A stretch of DNA of 64,000 bases from Eutrema japonicum. Lineage: Eukaryota > Streptophyta > Magnoliopsida > Brassicales > Brassicaceae. Under the pieces are notes generated by a model. The model searched no databases. It worked only from the letters and a program-made list of their open reading frames with translations, and was not told where the DNA came from. The stretch covers positions 14,756,001 through 14,820,000 of the forward strand of contig BSQW01000003.1 in NCBI GenBank assembly GCA_030161315.1. Reading direction: 5' to 3'. This document shows positions 33,948 through 46,741 of this stretch, piece by piece. Both the position numbers and the translations under genes were made by a program. The number at the start of each line of letters is the position of its first letter. Position 1 is the stretch's first letter.

Positions 33948-34404
33948 ACTTCCCCAGACTTAGCATTTGCTTGCCCTCAAGCAAAACAGAAAACTAAATC
34001 AGAGAAAGAGGTTTGAAAACACGGAGACTCACATGTTCCTGAACCATCGCAATGACCCTTTTCTTAAGTTTTCCAGATATCACCTGACCAGCCCCAGATC
34101 TAACCACCATGTACTTCTCTGTAGACATTCACAGCTTCCCAGACTCTACACATTATCTCACAGCATTGTCCAATAAACCCCTCATCGCCAGTTTCATCGC
34201 TGCAGCCAATGTTCAAGAACCTTCTAGATTCTTTCCCATACAATATCATGACAAAAGAACTACCCAATTTTCACACTTTTCAATATTGTTTTCTCTTTCT
34301 TTTTTTAGATCTGCATATACACATTAAGGTTTGAAACGGGAGTATTGATGGTGTTTACCACCGAATCCCCGGTTATGACTCTAAGAAAAACAAAAACGCT
34401 GTCA
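33948..34404 (-). other. Athila 3' non-coding remnant beside the shared LTR
   Basis: Similar to 43373-44360 and 47930-48920: polypurine tract, then CACCATGTACTTCTCYGTAGACATT. A deletion near 34375 joins it to the GACTCTAAGAAAAACAAAAAC block, and similarity ends near 34404. Confidence 0.75.
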
Positions 34405-35039
34405 AGCATATATCCCACTTACCTCTCTAAAGGTTTGTAAGTTCGATATACCTATAATCCAATTGTTGAAGGTAAAAAATTGGCACGGAAAATTGACTTT
34501 TTCATACCTCAACTATTCAAAAATGTTAATTTCAGACCCGAATTTGTAACCGGTGCTAAAACATACATCAACTCCGGAAATTTGGCTTTTTCCGACCTGA
34601 ATTTGTAACCGGTGCTAAAACATACATCAACTTCTTAATAATTTGAATCTCATACTTAAACTTTTAATTTCGTGCTATAACATACATGAGATCAAACGCT
34701 GTTAAGGAGCTGTGAAGCGGTCATCAAACCAAAATACGAAGACTACGAGCCCAAGATGATGCAGCTCAACTGAAATATATTCTCACCTCAACTAGAGAAG
34801 TCCTCGAAGTGGAATCAGTCTAATCCGAGTTCAGATGAAGAAATTATTCAATTTCCAAGTCAAGTGATTCCCATCATACGCGATTCGGACATACGTGCGT
34901 TCAAAGAATTCTTCCAACCAAACCCGAAGGAATCAAGCTACAAACCAAATTATTCTGGAATCTTGATTCATTAGAGCAACTGGAAAAATTGGATTCACAA
35001 CAACGCCGATTCAGAGTTGAGAGATGAATTTTACAAGTC
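34405..35039. repeat. Possible MULE terminal-repeat fragment and unassigned DNA
   Basis: At 34480-34700 there is text of the kind found in Arabidopsis Mutator-like termini (GACTTTTTCATACCTCAACTA), with GAATTTGTAACCGGTGCTAA twice, about 63 bp apart (near 34540 and 34603). No partner repeat was found. 34700-35039 holds nothing I can assign. Confidence 0.35.
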
Positions 35040-36365
35040 AACCGATTTGCTTCATGCCCTACTGTGCATAACCATAATCCTCCTTCGGAACCTCATATGC
35101 CTCATACTCGTCATACCATGACGACACAGAGTAAATATGGGATTCGAAAACCTAAACACATCCTCACTCTCCTAACCACCGATATATCTCCTCTACAAAA
35201 AAGTCACCTTCAAGCTATAAATGATCCAAATTGGACCCCAACGATGACTGATGAGTATGATGCTATGATTAAGGCAGGAACTTGGAACCTTGTACCGCGG
35301 CCTCCAAATGTCAACATCGTTCGTTCCATGTGGCTCTTCAAACACAAATTTGATGCAGATGGTACACTCACGAGACATAAAGTGCGATTAGTAGCTAATG
35401 GCAAATCGCAGGAGGCAGGAGTAGATTTCACAGAGACATTCAGCCCGGTGGTGAAACCTGCAACGATTCGCTCGGTGCTAAATATTGGAGTTGCCTGTGA
35501 TTGGTCGATACATCAATTAGATGTCAAAAATGCGTTTCTACAAGGCAATTTAGAAGAAACGGTTTATATGCATCAGCCACCCGGATTCGTCAATAAAAAC
35601 TTTCCCAATCACGTTTGCAAACTCCAAAAGGCAATTTACGGCTTAAAGCAAGCTCCTCGGGCTTGGAATTCTCGCTTTGCAAAATTCATCACTAACATGG
35701 GTTTTGTCACAAGCAAAGCCGATGTCTCTTTATTTGTGTACAAGAAAGGAGCTGATACAGCATACATCTTGTTATATGTCGACGACATCCTCTTGACAAC
35801 CTCCTCCACACAATTGTTGCAGCAAATTATCAAGGCTCTCAAAACTGAATTTCCAATGTCATATTAGGGGAAATTACATCACTTTCTCGGGATAAAGGCG
35901 ACCTACAACGAGAAAGGACTATTCCTAAATTAAGCTTCTTACGCAAAGGAGATATTAAATCGAGCTGGGATGACAACCTGCAAGCCATGTGCGACACCGG
36001 TGGATTTGAAATCGAAACTTTCAGCCACTTCCGGGGACCCCGTCGAAAATGCAACAGAATACATAAGTCTCGCGGGAGCTCTGCAGTACTTAACCTTCAC
36101 AAGACCCGATATTTCGTATACAGTGCATCAAATCTGTTTATATATGCACGATACAAGACAGCCACATCTCCAAGCTCTCAAGCGCATCATCAGATACATC
36201 AAGGGTACTTTATCTCATGGACTCCAGCTTGTTAAAGGAATGTTGGGTTCTCTCACTGCGTATTCCGACGCTGACTAGGCAGGTTGTCCAGACACGAGAA
36301 GATTTACATCAGGCTACTGCGTCTTCTTCGGCCCGAATCTAATTTCTTGGTCAGCAGTGAATACA
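35040..36365 (+). pseudogene. Ty1/copia RT-RNase H fragment
   Basis: Open from 35064 to 35867: linker (TTQSKYGIRKPK), RT with MWLFKHKFDADGTL, HQLDVKNAFLQGNLEE, IYGLKQAPRAWNSRF and the catalytic YVDDILLTTSS. A TAG at 35865, a TAA after GLFLN near 35932 and a TAG in DADWAGC near 36278 then interrupt the continuation (YLGKLHHFLGIK, PCATPVDLKSKLS, FTRPDISYTVHQI, RYIKGTLSHGL). It ends near SGYCVFFGPN without the rest of RNase H. It belongs to a different copia lineage from the pair at 1-3048. Confidence 0.9.
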
Positions 36366-36479
36366 ATGAACTCTTCAAGGGGAATTCATTCACTTTCAGT
36401 CATTTCTTAGGACGGAGATCCTGTGTTTGATCAAAGGATGTGGTGGCACGAATACCTGAAACCAGAATCAACTAATCTC

Positions 36480-39215
36480 TTATACTTTTAAATACAGAGA
36501 CAATTCCAAAATCTATGATTAATCCGAATCAATTTACCAGCATCCCGGGTTTTTCATGTATTTTGTTTTTTTGAAAAAACATTTTCTGCTATGATTGATA
36601 AAAAATAAAGAAATCAAATTTACGAAATCTCCATCAATGATTAAATTATTGACGCGCGTAGTATATCAAAAAAAAAATTTGTTACATATATTTTTTATCA
36701 TACTGTTGTTTGAGAGAAAGTTTTTAATATTTTATCCGTTTATTAATATTTTTTTATTAATTATTTTTTATTATAAGATTTTGACGTTTGTGAAATGTTA
36801 TATTAATCGTTTGAGATTTTTTGTTTTCTCTATGATTATTTCTTAAATGATCTATTTGTTTTTAATTGGTATTTGTATGAGTTGTGGTGTGCCGTTTTTT
36901 TTAATCTTGGATTTAGTATTTTCAACATTAGCATTTGAAAAAATTATTCTAAAAAGAGTTAGTAAATTGATATAAAATTTATATTGTTATCATTTTATTT
37001 TTATATGTATATATGGTCTACCATGTCATGTTCAATTAAAAAATAACATTTAATTATAAAACTATTATATATGTGGATGTGGAGATCCCTTGCTTGTAGT
37101 ATGCTTGTATTTATGTTTGCATTGTAAAAAACAATATTAATAATTTTTTGTCATTTAGTAGTTGATTCGATGCCTTCATATTTGTATTTAATTTTTTTGT
37201 ATACCGCTGACTTCATTCATTAACAAGAATATTAAAAAACAGAGCCGAGAGTTTAGGATACATCGTAGAGAAATTATAATTTATTGATGTCAATAGGCAC
37301 CTTATATTATTAAAAACAATTATGCCAATACTTTCTTGGTATGGTATTTATGGTCTTGATCGTCCGATGAAGGGATTCCAATTGCATCGTATGTGTCATG
37401 ATCATATTTGGTATGTTAGCAAACTTGTCTTGAAATATATATTTTTCCCTTTTACCAAATTTTCGTACACTGTCTAGAGATTGATCGAAGAAAAATCTTG
37501 ATGATGTAGTTGTATGAAGTTCCAGTTTTCCTGCAGTAATTGAATACTCTGTCATTTAGGTGACGAAAGAGGCGATGAATTTAGATGAGTGAATCTATGT
37601 TTTGGGTTTTCGTTTTGGGCTGGTATCTTAGGTTTTAGGCTTTTCTATTGGACCTATTTCAATTTCCCTTCACTGGAGGTGGTTAAGTTGTTTAGTTTGG
37701 CTGATATTTGATTTGTTTAACGTTGTACTATTTGAGCTTGTTGGATGGATATACGGAAGGAGCAATTATTTTGATTATGGTGGGCTTATTGTGGCCTTAA
37801 GTTTTTAATAACTTTCGTATACTCGTGCCGAAATCATATGATGTGGCTCAACATTATTGGTTTAAGAAGGGGGCACAACAGTTTTGGACCCTACATTGGC
37901 CGAATATTTTGGCCAATATTTATGTCGACGTGGATGGCTTAATTTAGAAGCCAGGAGTTGAGTCCCTTTGGAGAAGTTCAAAGATTTATGAGGGGACGTT
38001 CAGGGATTGCAGAGGCGTTATGCAGATGAGAAAATCTCAAACCAGGGATAGCAAAAGCCAGACACTGAGACGTTGTGTTGAAAACATGAGTTAGTTTTAA
38101 GTGATTATATATTTTGGTTAAAGTCCATGTTCATAATTTTGTTTATCTCTATAATATTATTTAAGAAGACATTTTTGAAAATGAACTTTGTTTTGTATGT
38201 CATTACAAATAACAAAGAATAATTGAAATAGAAAAGGGTATACTTGTCTTTTATAATTAGTGATAAAAATATGGAAAATATTTATTTTGCATTAAAGATG
38301 TTATCTACTATATATTTTTTAAATAATAATCAATATATATATTATATTCAAAGAAAAAAAATCTATTCAAAATCTTAATATATTTTTTACTATAGTTTAT
38401 TATATTTTATTTGAATTTATATCAAAATAAAAGTTGAAAATTATTTTACTAATTTTATAAAAAGTTAGACACAACAAGTTTTTTTTTTTTTAAGAGTTTC
38501 TGAACCAACCACAAAACTAGAGTCATTAAACGGTGCATAATAATTAATATAGTTATGTTTTCAATATTATATGTTTTACGGGTTAGCTCGAATAATATTT
38601 TAGTCTACTGCAGGGGTTAAGTCCTAGTTATGTGGTAAGAGAGAAGTTGTGATCATTCCAAGCAAAAATACAAATAATAGAAAGAAAATTATATTATTAG
38701 GTAGGTAGATTCTCAAATAGCATAGTAAGAAAATAAATGGATATGGATATCTTTTATATTTCCGGTAGCATGTAGGTTCAACAAAACTGTCTTCAGCCCA
38801 TATCTTTTTGCTCAAATTCTCGACTTTCATGTATTGCCACATTACATGGTTTACAACTTAGAGTCCACATAACACGCTTTCTAGATTTCTTTTGTTCATT
38901 GTTATCGCCAATGAATGTTGCACCATTTTCTTAAAAAACTGCATAAATAGATACATATTATTAATTTTTTGGTCATGGATTTGTCATGAAAATAATCTAT
39001 TTAAAATCTACATTTTGTGAAATCTAGTAGACCAAAAAAAAAATATAGATGTAGATATATATGTGAAGATGTAAATTTGTTTTTATATAAGATTATAACC
39101 TAACTGCAATATCTATTTTAATTATAAATCTTTTAATTATGATACACTACTTTTCTCTATACACATAAAACACAAATACAAAAAATCGCATTTGAGAAAG
39201 TATATTTCGTTCTTT
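36480..39215. other. AT-rich tract without a supported gene
   Basis: Mostly AT-rich (36480-37560 and 38100-39215), with a more mixed part at 37560-38090 that includes GGCCGAATATTTTGGCC. Short ORFs at 36595, 37310 and 38624 have biased composition and no recognisable family. Confidence 0.45.
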
Positions 39216-39219
39216 ACAT

Positions 39220-40821
39220 CTAACATCGTGATATGGCACTCCAAATCGTATGTAGACTCTCGACGATGTATCGCTGAAAAGGATCCATCTCCATGTCAGG
39301 CAGTGGAGGAAGAGAAAGTGCAGGAGTAGCAGCGGGTGTACGCACACGTCGCGAACGTCGTGGTCGACCTCCAGCAACAGCAGGAACACGGCCTCTAGAT
39401 GAGGCTCCTCCTCGACGACGAGTAACAGGTGCAGCATGAATGTCCACTGGATTAGGCGTGAAAAGCAACTGAGCAGGATCGTCACCAATGTCTGTCAGGT
39501 CGGTTTTGGGGAGCTGAACCAGAAATTCCCCATCAAAAGTGCTGAAACACCAATATCGACCTGGTTTCAGCCACCTCAGGTTCTCCAAGTGTTGCTCGTC
39601 CATAAGATCACGTGCAGTCACAATCGAGCAGCTCGCGGTACTGATCCCAAGGTGCTGAAAAATGGGAGTGAGAAGACTGCCCACCGTCTCGGTCTTAACT
39701 CTAGTCTCTGTCCTGCGAGTCGTGCCACCACGTCCCGTGAAAGGTTTGGTCTTCAGCGAGACCAAGTGGTGCGCGAACACAACACCTAAGTTTACCACAA
39801 GGTTTATCTCAGGCCACTCGTAGGCATCATCCTCAATAATGTCCCCAGTACCGATAGAGAGAACAATAAGCCCATACACCCTCATCTTGTTGGGCTCAAT
39901 CTTGCACAAGAGGGTGTTGCTCAAGATCCTCGCGATGCAGGGCAGAACAGGATGGCGCACATCCATCTGAGTAGTGGTCTTGCAATCATATACTCTGTGT
40001 CCAAAGTGCTGCCAGAATGCCTGAATATCGAGGAACTGACGAGGGAACTCACACCTCGAAAAGTCTCTGTGGAACCCAAAGATGTCGCATAGCTCCTGAA
40101 ATGGCAACCGATATCACACACCCCAAATCATGAAGGTCAGAATACCCTGTTGTGCAGTCGTGGGGGCTTCACCAGTATAATAGACGCGAACTGTAGCAAG
40201 GAACTGGCGCACTAGATCAGGATAAAGATCAAACTGTCTCGTAGCCATCTTCCCAAAACCGATCTTGCGGATCAATCTGTCGAGCTCCCTGTCAAAACCC
40301 AGATGCCTCATAGTGAGCGTGTCGACGAACCGGGTGGGCCGCACATCAACATCCAACCATGCGTTGTAGAACAATGAATCATAATCGTCCCACTCCTCAG
40401 AAATAGGCCTGGAGACGAAAGCCCTGCTCTCAGAAACCTCCTTATATGTACCCTCAAATTCCTGCGTCAGAGGTATCCTCGCCTTCTCATTCCTCTTAGG
40501 CCAAGGAGGCCTACACGCTGTGCCCAGAGACACGGGAGAAGTGGGACCAGAGCGAGTCGGTGAGGGTGAAGCAGCAGGAGTCATAGATAGTGCGCGTAGA
40601 CACGCGTGTGGAAGATCTGTATCCTCGTCCGAACCATCATATCGCACCTTGTATCGGTTTCCCACCAAACAGGTTTTCACCATCCCTCTGCGCCAAGTGA
40701 GACCGTCAAAGAGCTTAACTCTTTCGAGCAAACGGAACTCATGCGGAGGATCCTCAGGTGGATTCGAGCTTGTGGCCTCTGTTCGTGTCCTCTTCATGGG
40801 CTGCATCTGCATCAGCAACAA
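39220..40821 (-). pseudogene. Athila ORF-1 protein (ATHILA ORF-1 family) with Agenet-like domain, element D
   Basis: From ATG 40821 (or the internal one giving MQPMKRTRTEATSSN) the first 75 residues hold an Agenet/Tudor-like module: RLLERVKLFDGLTWRRGMVK, RYKVRYDGSDEDTDLPHACL. After a Pro/Ser-rich linker comes the ATHILA ORF-1 core (SEEWDDYDSLFYNAWLDV, LDRLIRKIGFGKMATRQFDL). A frameshift near 40110 moves to 39220-40107 (CDIFGFHRDFSRCEFPRQF, TTQMDVRHPVLPCIARILS, LCKIEPNKMRVY, FAHHLVSLKTKPF), ending in an Arg-rich segment (RRGGASSRGRVP). The protein's role is unknown; it occupies the env-like position. Confidence 0.85.
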
Positions 40822-41310
40822 AAGACAAATAACATAAACCCAACATCTCTCTCAAACATAGCAAAAATTATCAAGTAATACACAGAGCATCGACCAATAC
40901 CAGATGGTATCTATCGATACTCAAACGATTTTAGAACCATACGAAGATCCAAATCCAAAAATTCCAAAAGTCAAAACTAATGGCAATTAAGCGTAAGGCG
41001 GGTTCCGACTAGTCCTAGAACAACTTAATCAAGTGGTATTCATCCAACAAAACGAGTTCTAAGAGCCAGAAATCAAAAACCCAACATTTGGTCACATATT
41101 GAAAAAGAGGAGATTCGTGTTTCATACCTTGTAGATCGAGTAAAAGGGTGAGAGAATGAGAAACAGCACGAAAATCCAACAAGGATAGACCCTTGAATCA
41201 CTCAAATCCGTGAAGAAACAAAGATTTGGTGATTTTGGGGAGAGTATGCTATGTGTCGCTCGATGGAGGCAATGAGGAAGAAGAAGAAAAGCCTTAGGGT
41301 TTTATAAGGA

Positions 41311-41320
41311 AACTTACCTG
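41311..41320 (-). promoter_or_regulatory. Conserved 5' splice-site consensus before ORF-1 (element D)
   Basis: CAGGTAAGTT followed by TCCTTATAAAACCCTAAG on the minus strand; element B has the same CAGGTAAGTTTCCTTA at 55971. A matching intron leading to ORF-1 is an inference. Confidence 0.5.
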
Positions 41321-41576
41321 GGTGGTAGTATCGACCGATACCATAAGTGGTATCGATCGATACATGGGGGTCGGTCATAATATGTGCGTTTAGAACCGGT
41401 ATCGACTGATACCCAGTGGTGTCGATCGATACTTAGCCTCCGAACCTGATTCACGTGACACAGCAAAACACAAAACAAAAAACTGGAAAAATAAAAGACT
41501 CGTATGTACAGACTTACCAATGGGTTGCCTCCCACCAAGCGCTTGTTTAACGTCATTAGCTTAACTGTACTGCCGT

Positions 41577-42211
41577 TCAGGCAGTGGGTGCATCATCCAG
41601 AGGCATTATGTGTCCTTCTGGAATCTTGTCTCTCGCCCAATAGTGTTTCACCCTTTGTCCATTGACAGTGAACTCTTCACCTGAAGGATTTGTCAGGACA
41701 ATTGCACCATGTGGTCTAACTTCCTTGACTGTGAAAGGACCTGACCAACGAAAACGCAATTTACCAGGAAACAAATGCAAACGAGAGTTATACAGAAGTA
41801 CCTGATCATCGGGTTCAAAGTGTCTGGAAAGGATTTTCTTGTCGTGATACGCCTTAGTCCTCTCCTTGTACAGCTTCGAGTTCTCATAGGCATGATGCCT
41901 AATCTCATCGAGTTCATTCAGCTGGATCAATCGCCTCTGAGAAGCAGACTTGATGTCGAAATTCAGCAACTTTGTAGCCCATATTGCCTTATGCTCGATT
42001 TCTACTAGAAGATAGCACGCTTTTCCATACAGCAAGTGAAACGGTGTAGTCCCAAGTGGTGTTTTGAAAGCAGTCCTGTAAGCCCAAAGTGCGTCATCCA
42101 GCTTCGCAAACCAATCCTTCCTGGTAACATTCACTGTCTTCTCTAGAATCTCCTTGATCTGCCTGTTGGAAACTTCAACTTGTCCACTGGTCTGAGGGTG
42201 ATAAGGAGTAG
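41577..42211 (-). CDS. Athila integrase C-terminal half, element D
   Basis: Open throughout: TPYHPQTSGQVEVSNRQIKE, LWAYRTAFKTPLGTTPFHLL, NELDEIRHHAYENSKLYKER, LLYNSRLHLFPGKLRFRWSG, GQRVKHYWARDKIP, ending DDAPTA and a stop. The upstream half is cut off by the LTR starting at 42212. The stop is followed by the conserved hairpin near 41520-41545, palindromic pairs (41328-41370, 41396-41438) and ORF-1. Confidence 0.9.
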
Positions 42212-43372
42212 TGATATGCTCAAATTAATACCTTAAAAGTACTAAACAGTAGTTGCAGTAAAGTAGAGGTCGAACACAAGGACTCACAGAGACACACAAT
42301 AGATTATATAGGTGAGAATAAAGCGATCAATGGTATCGAAAACATGACGTGAATTAAAACGGTTGTAAATTCAATTGGAGAAGGATTGGTTCAGGGTATT
42401 TCTCAGGGAATCAATGAATGCAGATAAACTAACTAGCAGGATTCAGATTTAGCGCAGTTCTTGAACTCAAATCACTAAAATATAGTTGACCAACTCTCGT
42501 TGCGAAAACTATCTAAATCTAAATCCTAGGAATTCCAAATATCTTTGAGAATCCTAAAGTCTAAATCAGCTTTTTAAATCAGGTTTGATTTGTTCACAAA
42601 ACAACTAAACCAAATCTCTTTACGAATAATTATTTTGCTCACCTTAGGTTCTATCATGTAATTAATCGCACTTTCGCGCCTAATCAATTATCCTAAGATC
42701 TAAGTTCTAGGTGATCAATCTAGAATTAGCTTTGCAAACAACCTATGGTGAAGAACTAATTCAGATGGTGAATCCTAATAACTAATCAACCAAGCATTCA
42801 GAGAAAACCCTATTGAGAACCCTGAACCTAACAAGAGATCTACTCAGACATGGAAATTGAAGCAATAAACATGTTTGAATAAATCATCAAATAAAACATA
42901 AAGAGTAACAAAATGATTCGAAATCTTCTCTCAGACGAACAGAGTTTCAGACTTGTCTCCCTTCAAAAAGCTCTCTCACAAAACCAAAGTAAAATAAAGC
43001 ATAGCCATTAAAGTGGCTGTAAAATCCTATTAAATAACCTAAATTACGTTTTGGGGCTTCTTGTAATTAATAAAGTCTTATGGGCAATTTTGCAATTCTT
43101 CAACTCTTCATTAAAGTCGCGGATCGTGTCTGCTTCGATGAGTATCGACCGATACTAGGCAGTATCGATCGATACCGACGCTTCAAATCGGGTACTCAGC
43201 TACACGAACGTCTGCTTTGCTCCAAAATGCTCCAGAAAGCTCCAATATCTCCAATTATGCTCCAAACGTGCTAAAACCTGTAAAAAACTCTAAAACACTA
43301 CGAAATAGTAGAAAGACTCTATAAAACGGACTTATATCATGGCTTAAACGAGGTAAAAACCATGATATATCA
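42212..43372 (-). repeat. 3' LTR of Athila element C (1161 bp)
   Basis: Minus orientation with a polypurine tract on its right (43373-43388), so it belongs to the element to the right. It directly abuts the integrase of element D after agtag. One palindromic pair at 43138-43178. Confidence 0.88.
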
Positions 43373-44715
43373 ACTCCCCCAGACTTAGCCTTTGCTTGCC
43401 CTCAAGCAAATAGAATACTAAACTAGAGAAAGAGGTTTGAAACCGTAGAGACTCACCTGTTCTTGAAACGTTGCAATGACCCTTTTCCCAAGCACCCAAA
43501 TGTCACCTAACCAGTTTTTGATCTAACCACCATGTACTTCTCCGTAAACATTCGCAACTTTCCAGACTACACACATTATTTCACAGCATTGTTCAATCAA
43601 GCCATCCTCGCCAGTTTCATCGCTGTGATTAATACCAAGAACCTTCTAGATTCTTTGCCATACAATATCATGACAAGGAACCACCCTTTTTCACACTTTC
43701 TGGTATTATTTCTCTCCCCCAGACTTATTTCTTATTATGTTCTTTCTTCTATTTTTTTAGCTTTGCATATACACATCAAGGTATGAGACGTGAGTATTGA
43801 TGGTGTTAGCCACCGAATTCCCGGTTCTTCCCTCTCAACTTATCAAAATAGTAGGCGAATAATGGCATCATAGGAAAATCCTAGCCTCGTTTCCAATCCT
43901 TTGTGTGATCATTCCTCACCAAGTAGAATAATGGGATCTTTGGAAATTTTCCTAACCCTCTACTCAAAAGAAAATCATCTCATCTTTTAATGCATCTTAT
44001 TAATTAACTTGTAACAGGGAGAGAAATACCATTACTTTAAACACATATGGGTTCCTTTGTCAGATAGGAATGATGAATCAAGCTCTATGGGTACTAACCA
44101 CATTGATGAAGTGCAAAAATTTGGCTCAGGCTTTAAAGAACTTTGCTGGAAAACATGAGTGTCTTCTAGTTAACTGGTCAGCCTTTGGATTTTTCGTTAG
44201 TCGATCTAGAACTGGTTCTGTAACAATGGTCACTTAGAAGCAATGTCAGATCAATGGATTCAAGAAAAAGATCACAGTCTCCGACAAAGTTTTGACTCAA
44301 TAAAACAACGAATGACTCAAAAACGACTGACTCTAAGAAAAACAAAAACAATGTCAGCGACTACCTCCCCCAGACTTGAACAACACTGTCCCCAGTGTTA
44401 TCTAGCCAAGAGTTGGTGAAAGAAAACAAAAGAACCAAGTGAATTGTGAAAAATCAAGAAGTTACCGTGCTGGAACATCGAGTATCAACCGACACACAAC
44501 CAAGTCGACATGATGAACCGTTCATTCGCGTAGGGTGTCGACCGATATCAATAGGGTATCGATCGACAATCAGGCGATTTCGTGTTTGCTCCTTGTTTAT
44601 CCTGACATAGACACAAAAACGAAAAATAAAAAGAAAATACTCAAAAACAAACTCACTAGTGGGTTGCCTCCCACCAAGCGCTCTTTTAATGTCATTAGCT
44701 TGACTGTGCCGCCGT
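43373..44715 (-). other. Athila C 3' non-coding region (no ORF-1)
   Basis: Polypurine tract, about 1 kb of conserved non-coding sequence, the second polypurine copy (44363-44374) and the AACACTGTCCCCAGTGTT hairpin (44382-44399), two motif groups (44468-44490, 44537-44575), and the GTGGGAGGCAACCCAC hairpin (about 44655-44680) next to the integrase stop. Confidence 0.78.
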
Positions 44716-44886
44716 TCAGGCAATGGGTGCATCATCCAGAGACGTCATGTGCCCGTCTGGAATCTCGGGTTTCGCCCAATAGTGCTTTACCCTTTGTCCG
44801 TTGACAGTGAACTCCTCGCCAGAAGAACTTGTCAGGACAATCGCACCATGTGGTCTAACTTCCTTGACTGTGAAAGGACATGACCA
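44716..44886 (-). pseudogene. Athila C integrase C-terminus (left part)
   Basis: RWSCPFTVKEVRPHGAIVL, GEEFTVNGQRVKHYWAKPEI, ending DDAPIA and a stop at 44716-44718. It is interrupted by element B and continues at 60536. Confidence 0.88.
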
Positions 44887-44891
44887 ACGAG

Positions 44892-46037
44892 TGATATATC
44901 ATGGTTTTTACCCCATTTAAGCCATGATATAAGTCCGCTTTATCGAGTCTTTATTCTATTATAGAGTCTTTTAGAGTCTTTTACAGGTTTTAGCACATTT
45001 GGAGCATTATTGGAGTTATTGGAGTTTTATGGAGCGTTCTGAAGCGAACCTGAAGTCTGGTGACTAAGTGCCTGATCGAAGCGTCAAGTATCGATCGACA
45101 CCCATCGAGGGGATTACGGTCGCGACTTTTAATGAAGTTTGAAAAATTGCAGAACTTGCCCAGAAGACTTTAATATTTACAAGAAAACCCTAATTCGTGT
45201 TTAGACTATATAATTAGGTTTTACAGCCACTTTAATGGCTATGCTTTATTTTACTTTGGTTTTGTGAGAGAGCTTTTGAAGGGAGACAAGTCTGAAACTC
45301 TGTTCGTCCGAGAGAAGATTTCGAACCCTCTTATTACTCTTTCTGATTTATTTGATGATTTATTCAAACATGTTTATTGCTTCAATTTCCATGTATGAGT
45401 AGATCCCTTGTTAGGTTCAGGGTTCTCAATAGGGTTTTCTCTGAATGCTAGGTCAATTTATTATTAGGATTCATATCTGAATTAGTTATTCACCATAGGT
45501 TGTTTGCAAAGCTAATTCTAGATTGATCACCTAAAACTTATATCTTCGAATAATTGATTAGGCGCGAGAGTGCGATTAATTACCTGATAGAACCTAAGGT
45601 GAGAAAAATAACTATTCGCAAAGAGATTTGGTTTAGTTGTTTTGTGAACAAATCAAACTTAAAAATAAAAGCTGGTTTAGACTTTAGGATTCGCAAAGAG
45701 ATTTGGAATTTATAGAATTTAGACTTAGATAATTCTCGCAACGAGAGTTGGTTAATTATACCATAGTGATTTGAGTTTAAGAACCGCGCTAAATCTGAAT
45801 CTTGTTAATTAGTTTATTTGCATTCAGTGATTCCCTGAGAAACACCCTGAACCTATCTTTCTCCAATTGAATTTACAACCGTTTAATTTAAGTCATGTTT
45901 TCAATACCATTGATTGCTTAGCATGATTCTCACCTATATAATATATTGTGTGTTTCTGTGAGTCCTTATTTTCGACCCCTAGCTATACTACGACAACAGC
46001 TTTAGTATCTAAATAGGGTATTAATTTGAGCATATCA
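44892..46037 (+). repeat. 5' LTR of element B (1146 bp)
   Basis: Starts TGATATATCATGG after TSD acgag and ends GAGCATATCA before the primer site. Compared with the 3' LTR it lacks about 80 bp present at 60121-60200 and has lost one of the two palindromic motifs (45086). Confidence 0.92.
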
Positions 46038-46041
46038 AATT

Positions 46042-46058
46042 TGGCACCGTTGTCGGGG
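46042..46058 (+). promoter_or_regulatory. Element B primer binding site (tRNA-Asp type, mutated)
   Basis: TGGCACCGTTGTCGGGG differs from the site of element 1 (TGGCGCCGTTGCCGGGG) at two positions, both compatible with C-to-T or G-to-A change. Confidence 0.85.
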
Positions 46059-46244
46059 ACTCAATTCGCCATTAGATTTTAGTCTGAGAAGTTCGACTAA
46101 GCCCGACGGTATTGATCGATACTATCTAGTATCGGTCGATACTCGCCGCTTTCTTTTTGTTGATATCGATCGACACCACTTGGTATCGGTCGATACTCAC
46201 CGTGTTACCGATTACTTACGTTCTTGACTTCTTTTTTCAGGTGT

Positions 46245-46741
46245 ATGTCTAATCATAAAACCAGAGGAAACAAGAACACTCAGCTAGTTGAACTGTCATT
46301 GGAGCAGTTAGCACTTGTGGAACGCACAAACCGAAAAGCAAAGAAACCAGCAAGGATGAACAACAATCAAGTGGAGTTGGTTCAAGACTAAGCTGGTGCT
46401 TACAGGGACCCAGAGGGTCGTTTGTGCAACGAGAGAGGACAACGTCTGGATGGAGGGGGGAACATCATTCCACCTGCTCCTATTGTCGCTGGGAATGTTG
46501 CTGGGAATGCGAACGCAGTGAATGCTGAGAACGCTGTGGTTAATCGTGGTAGGACGATTGGTGAGTGCAACAGACCTGGCCAGTTTTACGCAAATCGCTT
46601 CGCAATCCGTCCTCCTGCTTATCAGAGGAATGACTTTGAGCTGAAGCCTGAATATTACACTCTTGTGAGCCATCACCTTTTTCATGGTCTTTCCAGTGAA
46701 CATCCCATGGATCACATTAAGAGGTTCGAGGACTTGATCAC
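46245..46741 (+). pseudogene. Element B gag, first part
   Basis: ATG 46245 lies four bases after TTTTTTCAG, an acceptor-like site conserved before gag in all copies. It encodes MSNHKTRGNKNTQLVELSLE, then a TAA near 46389 (VQD*AGAY) where relatives have glutamate. It continues through CNERGQRLDGGGNI, NDFELKPEYYTLV and DHIKRFEDLIT up to the insertion of element A. The reading resumes at 53421. Confidence 0.88.

Noticed and set aside
38580..38632. Possible Helitron 3' end (CTAGT after GGGGTTAAGTC)
   Set aside because: No convincing hairpin precedes CTAGT and no TC-type 5' end or Rep/helicase was found.
40520..40878. Plus-strand ORFs opposite ORF-1 of element D
   Set aside because: Shadows of the Agenet/ORF-1 coding region on the minus strand.
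42207..42216. agtag beside LTR 42212 as one half of a target duplication for element C
   Set aside because: The right end of C (61482 onward) reads tatca, so no matching duplication supports a simple insertion.
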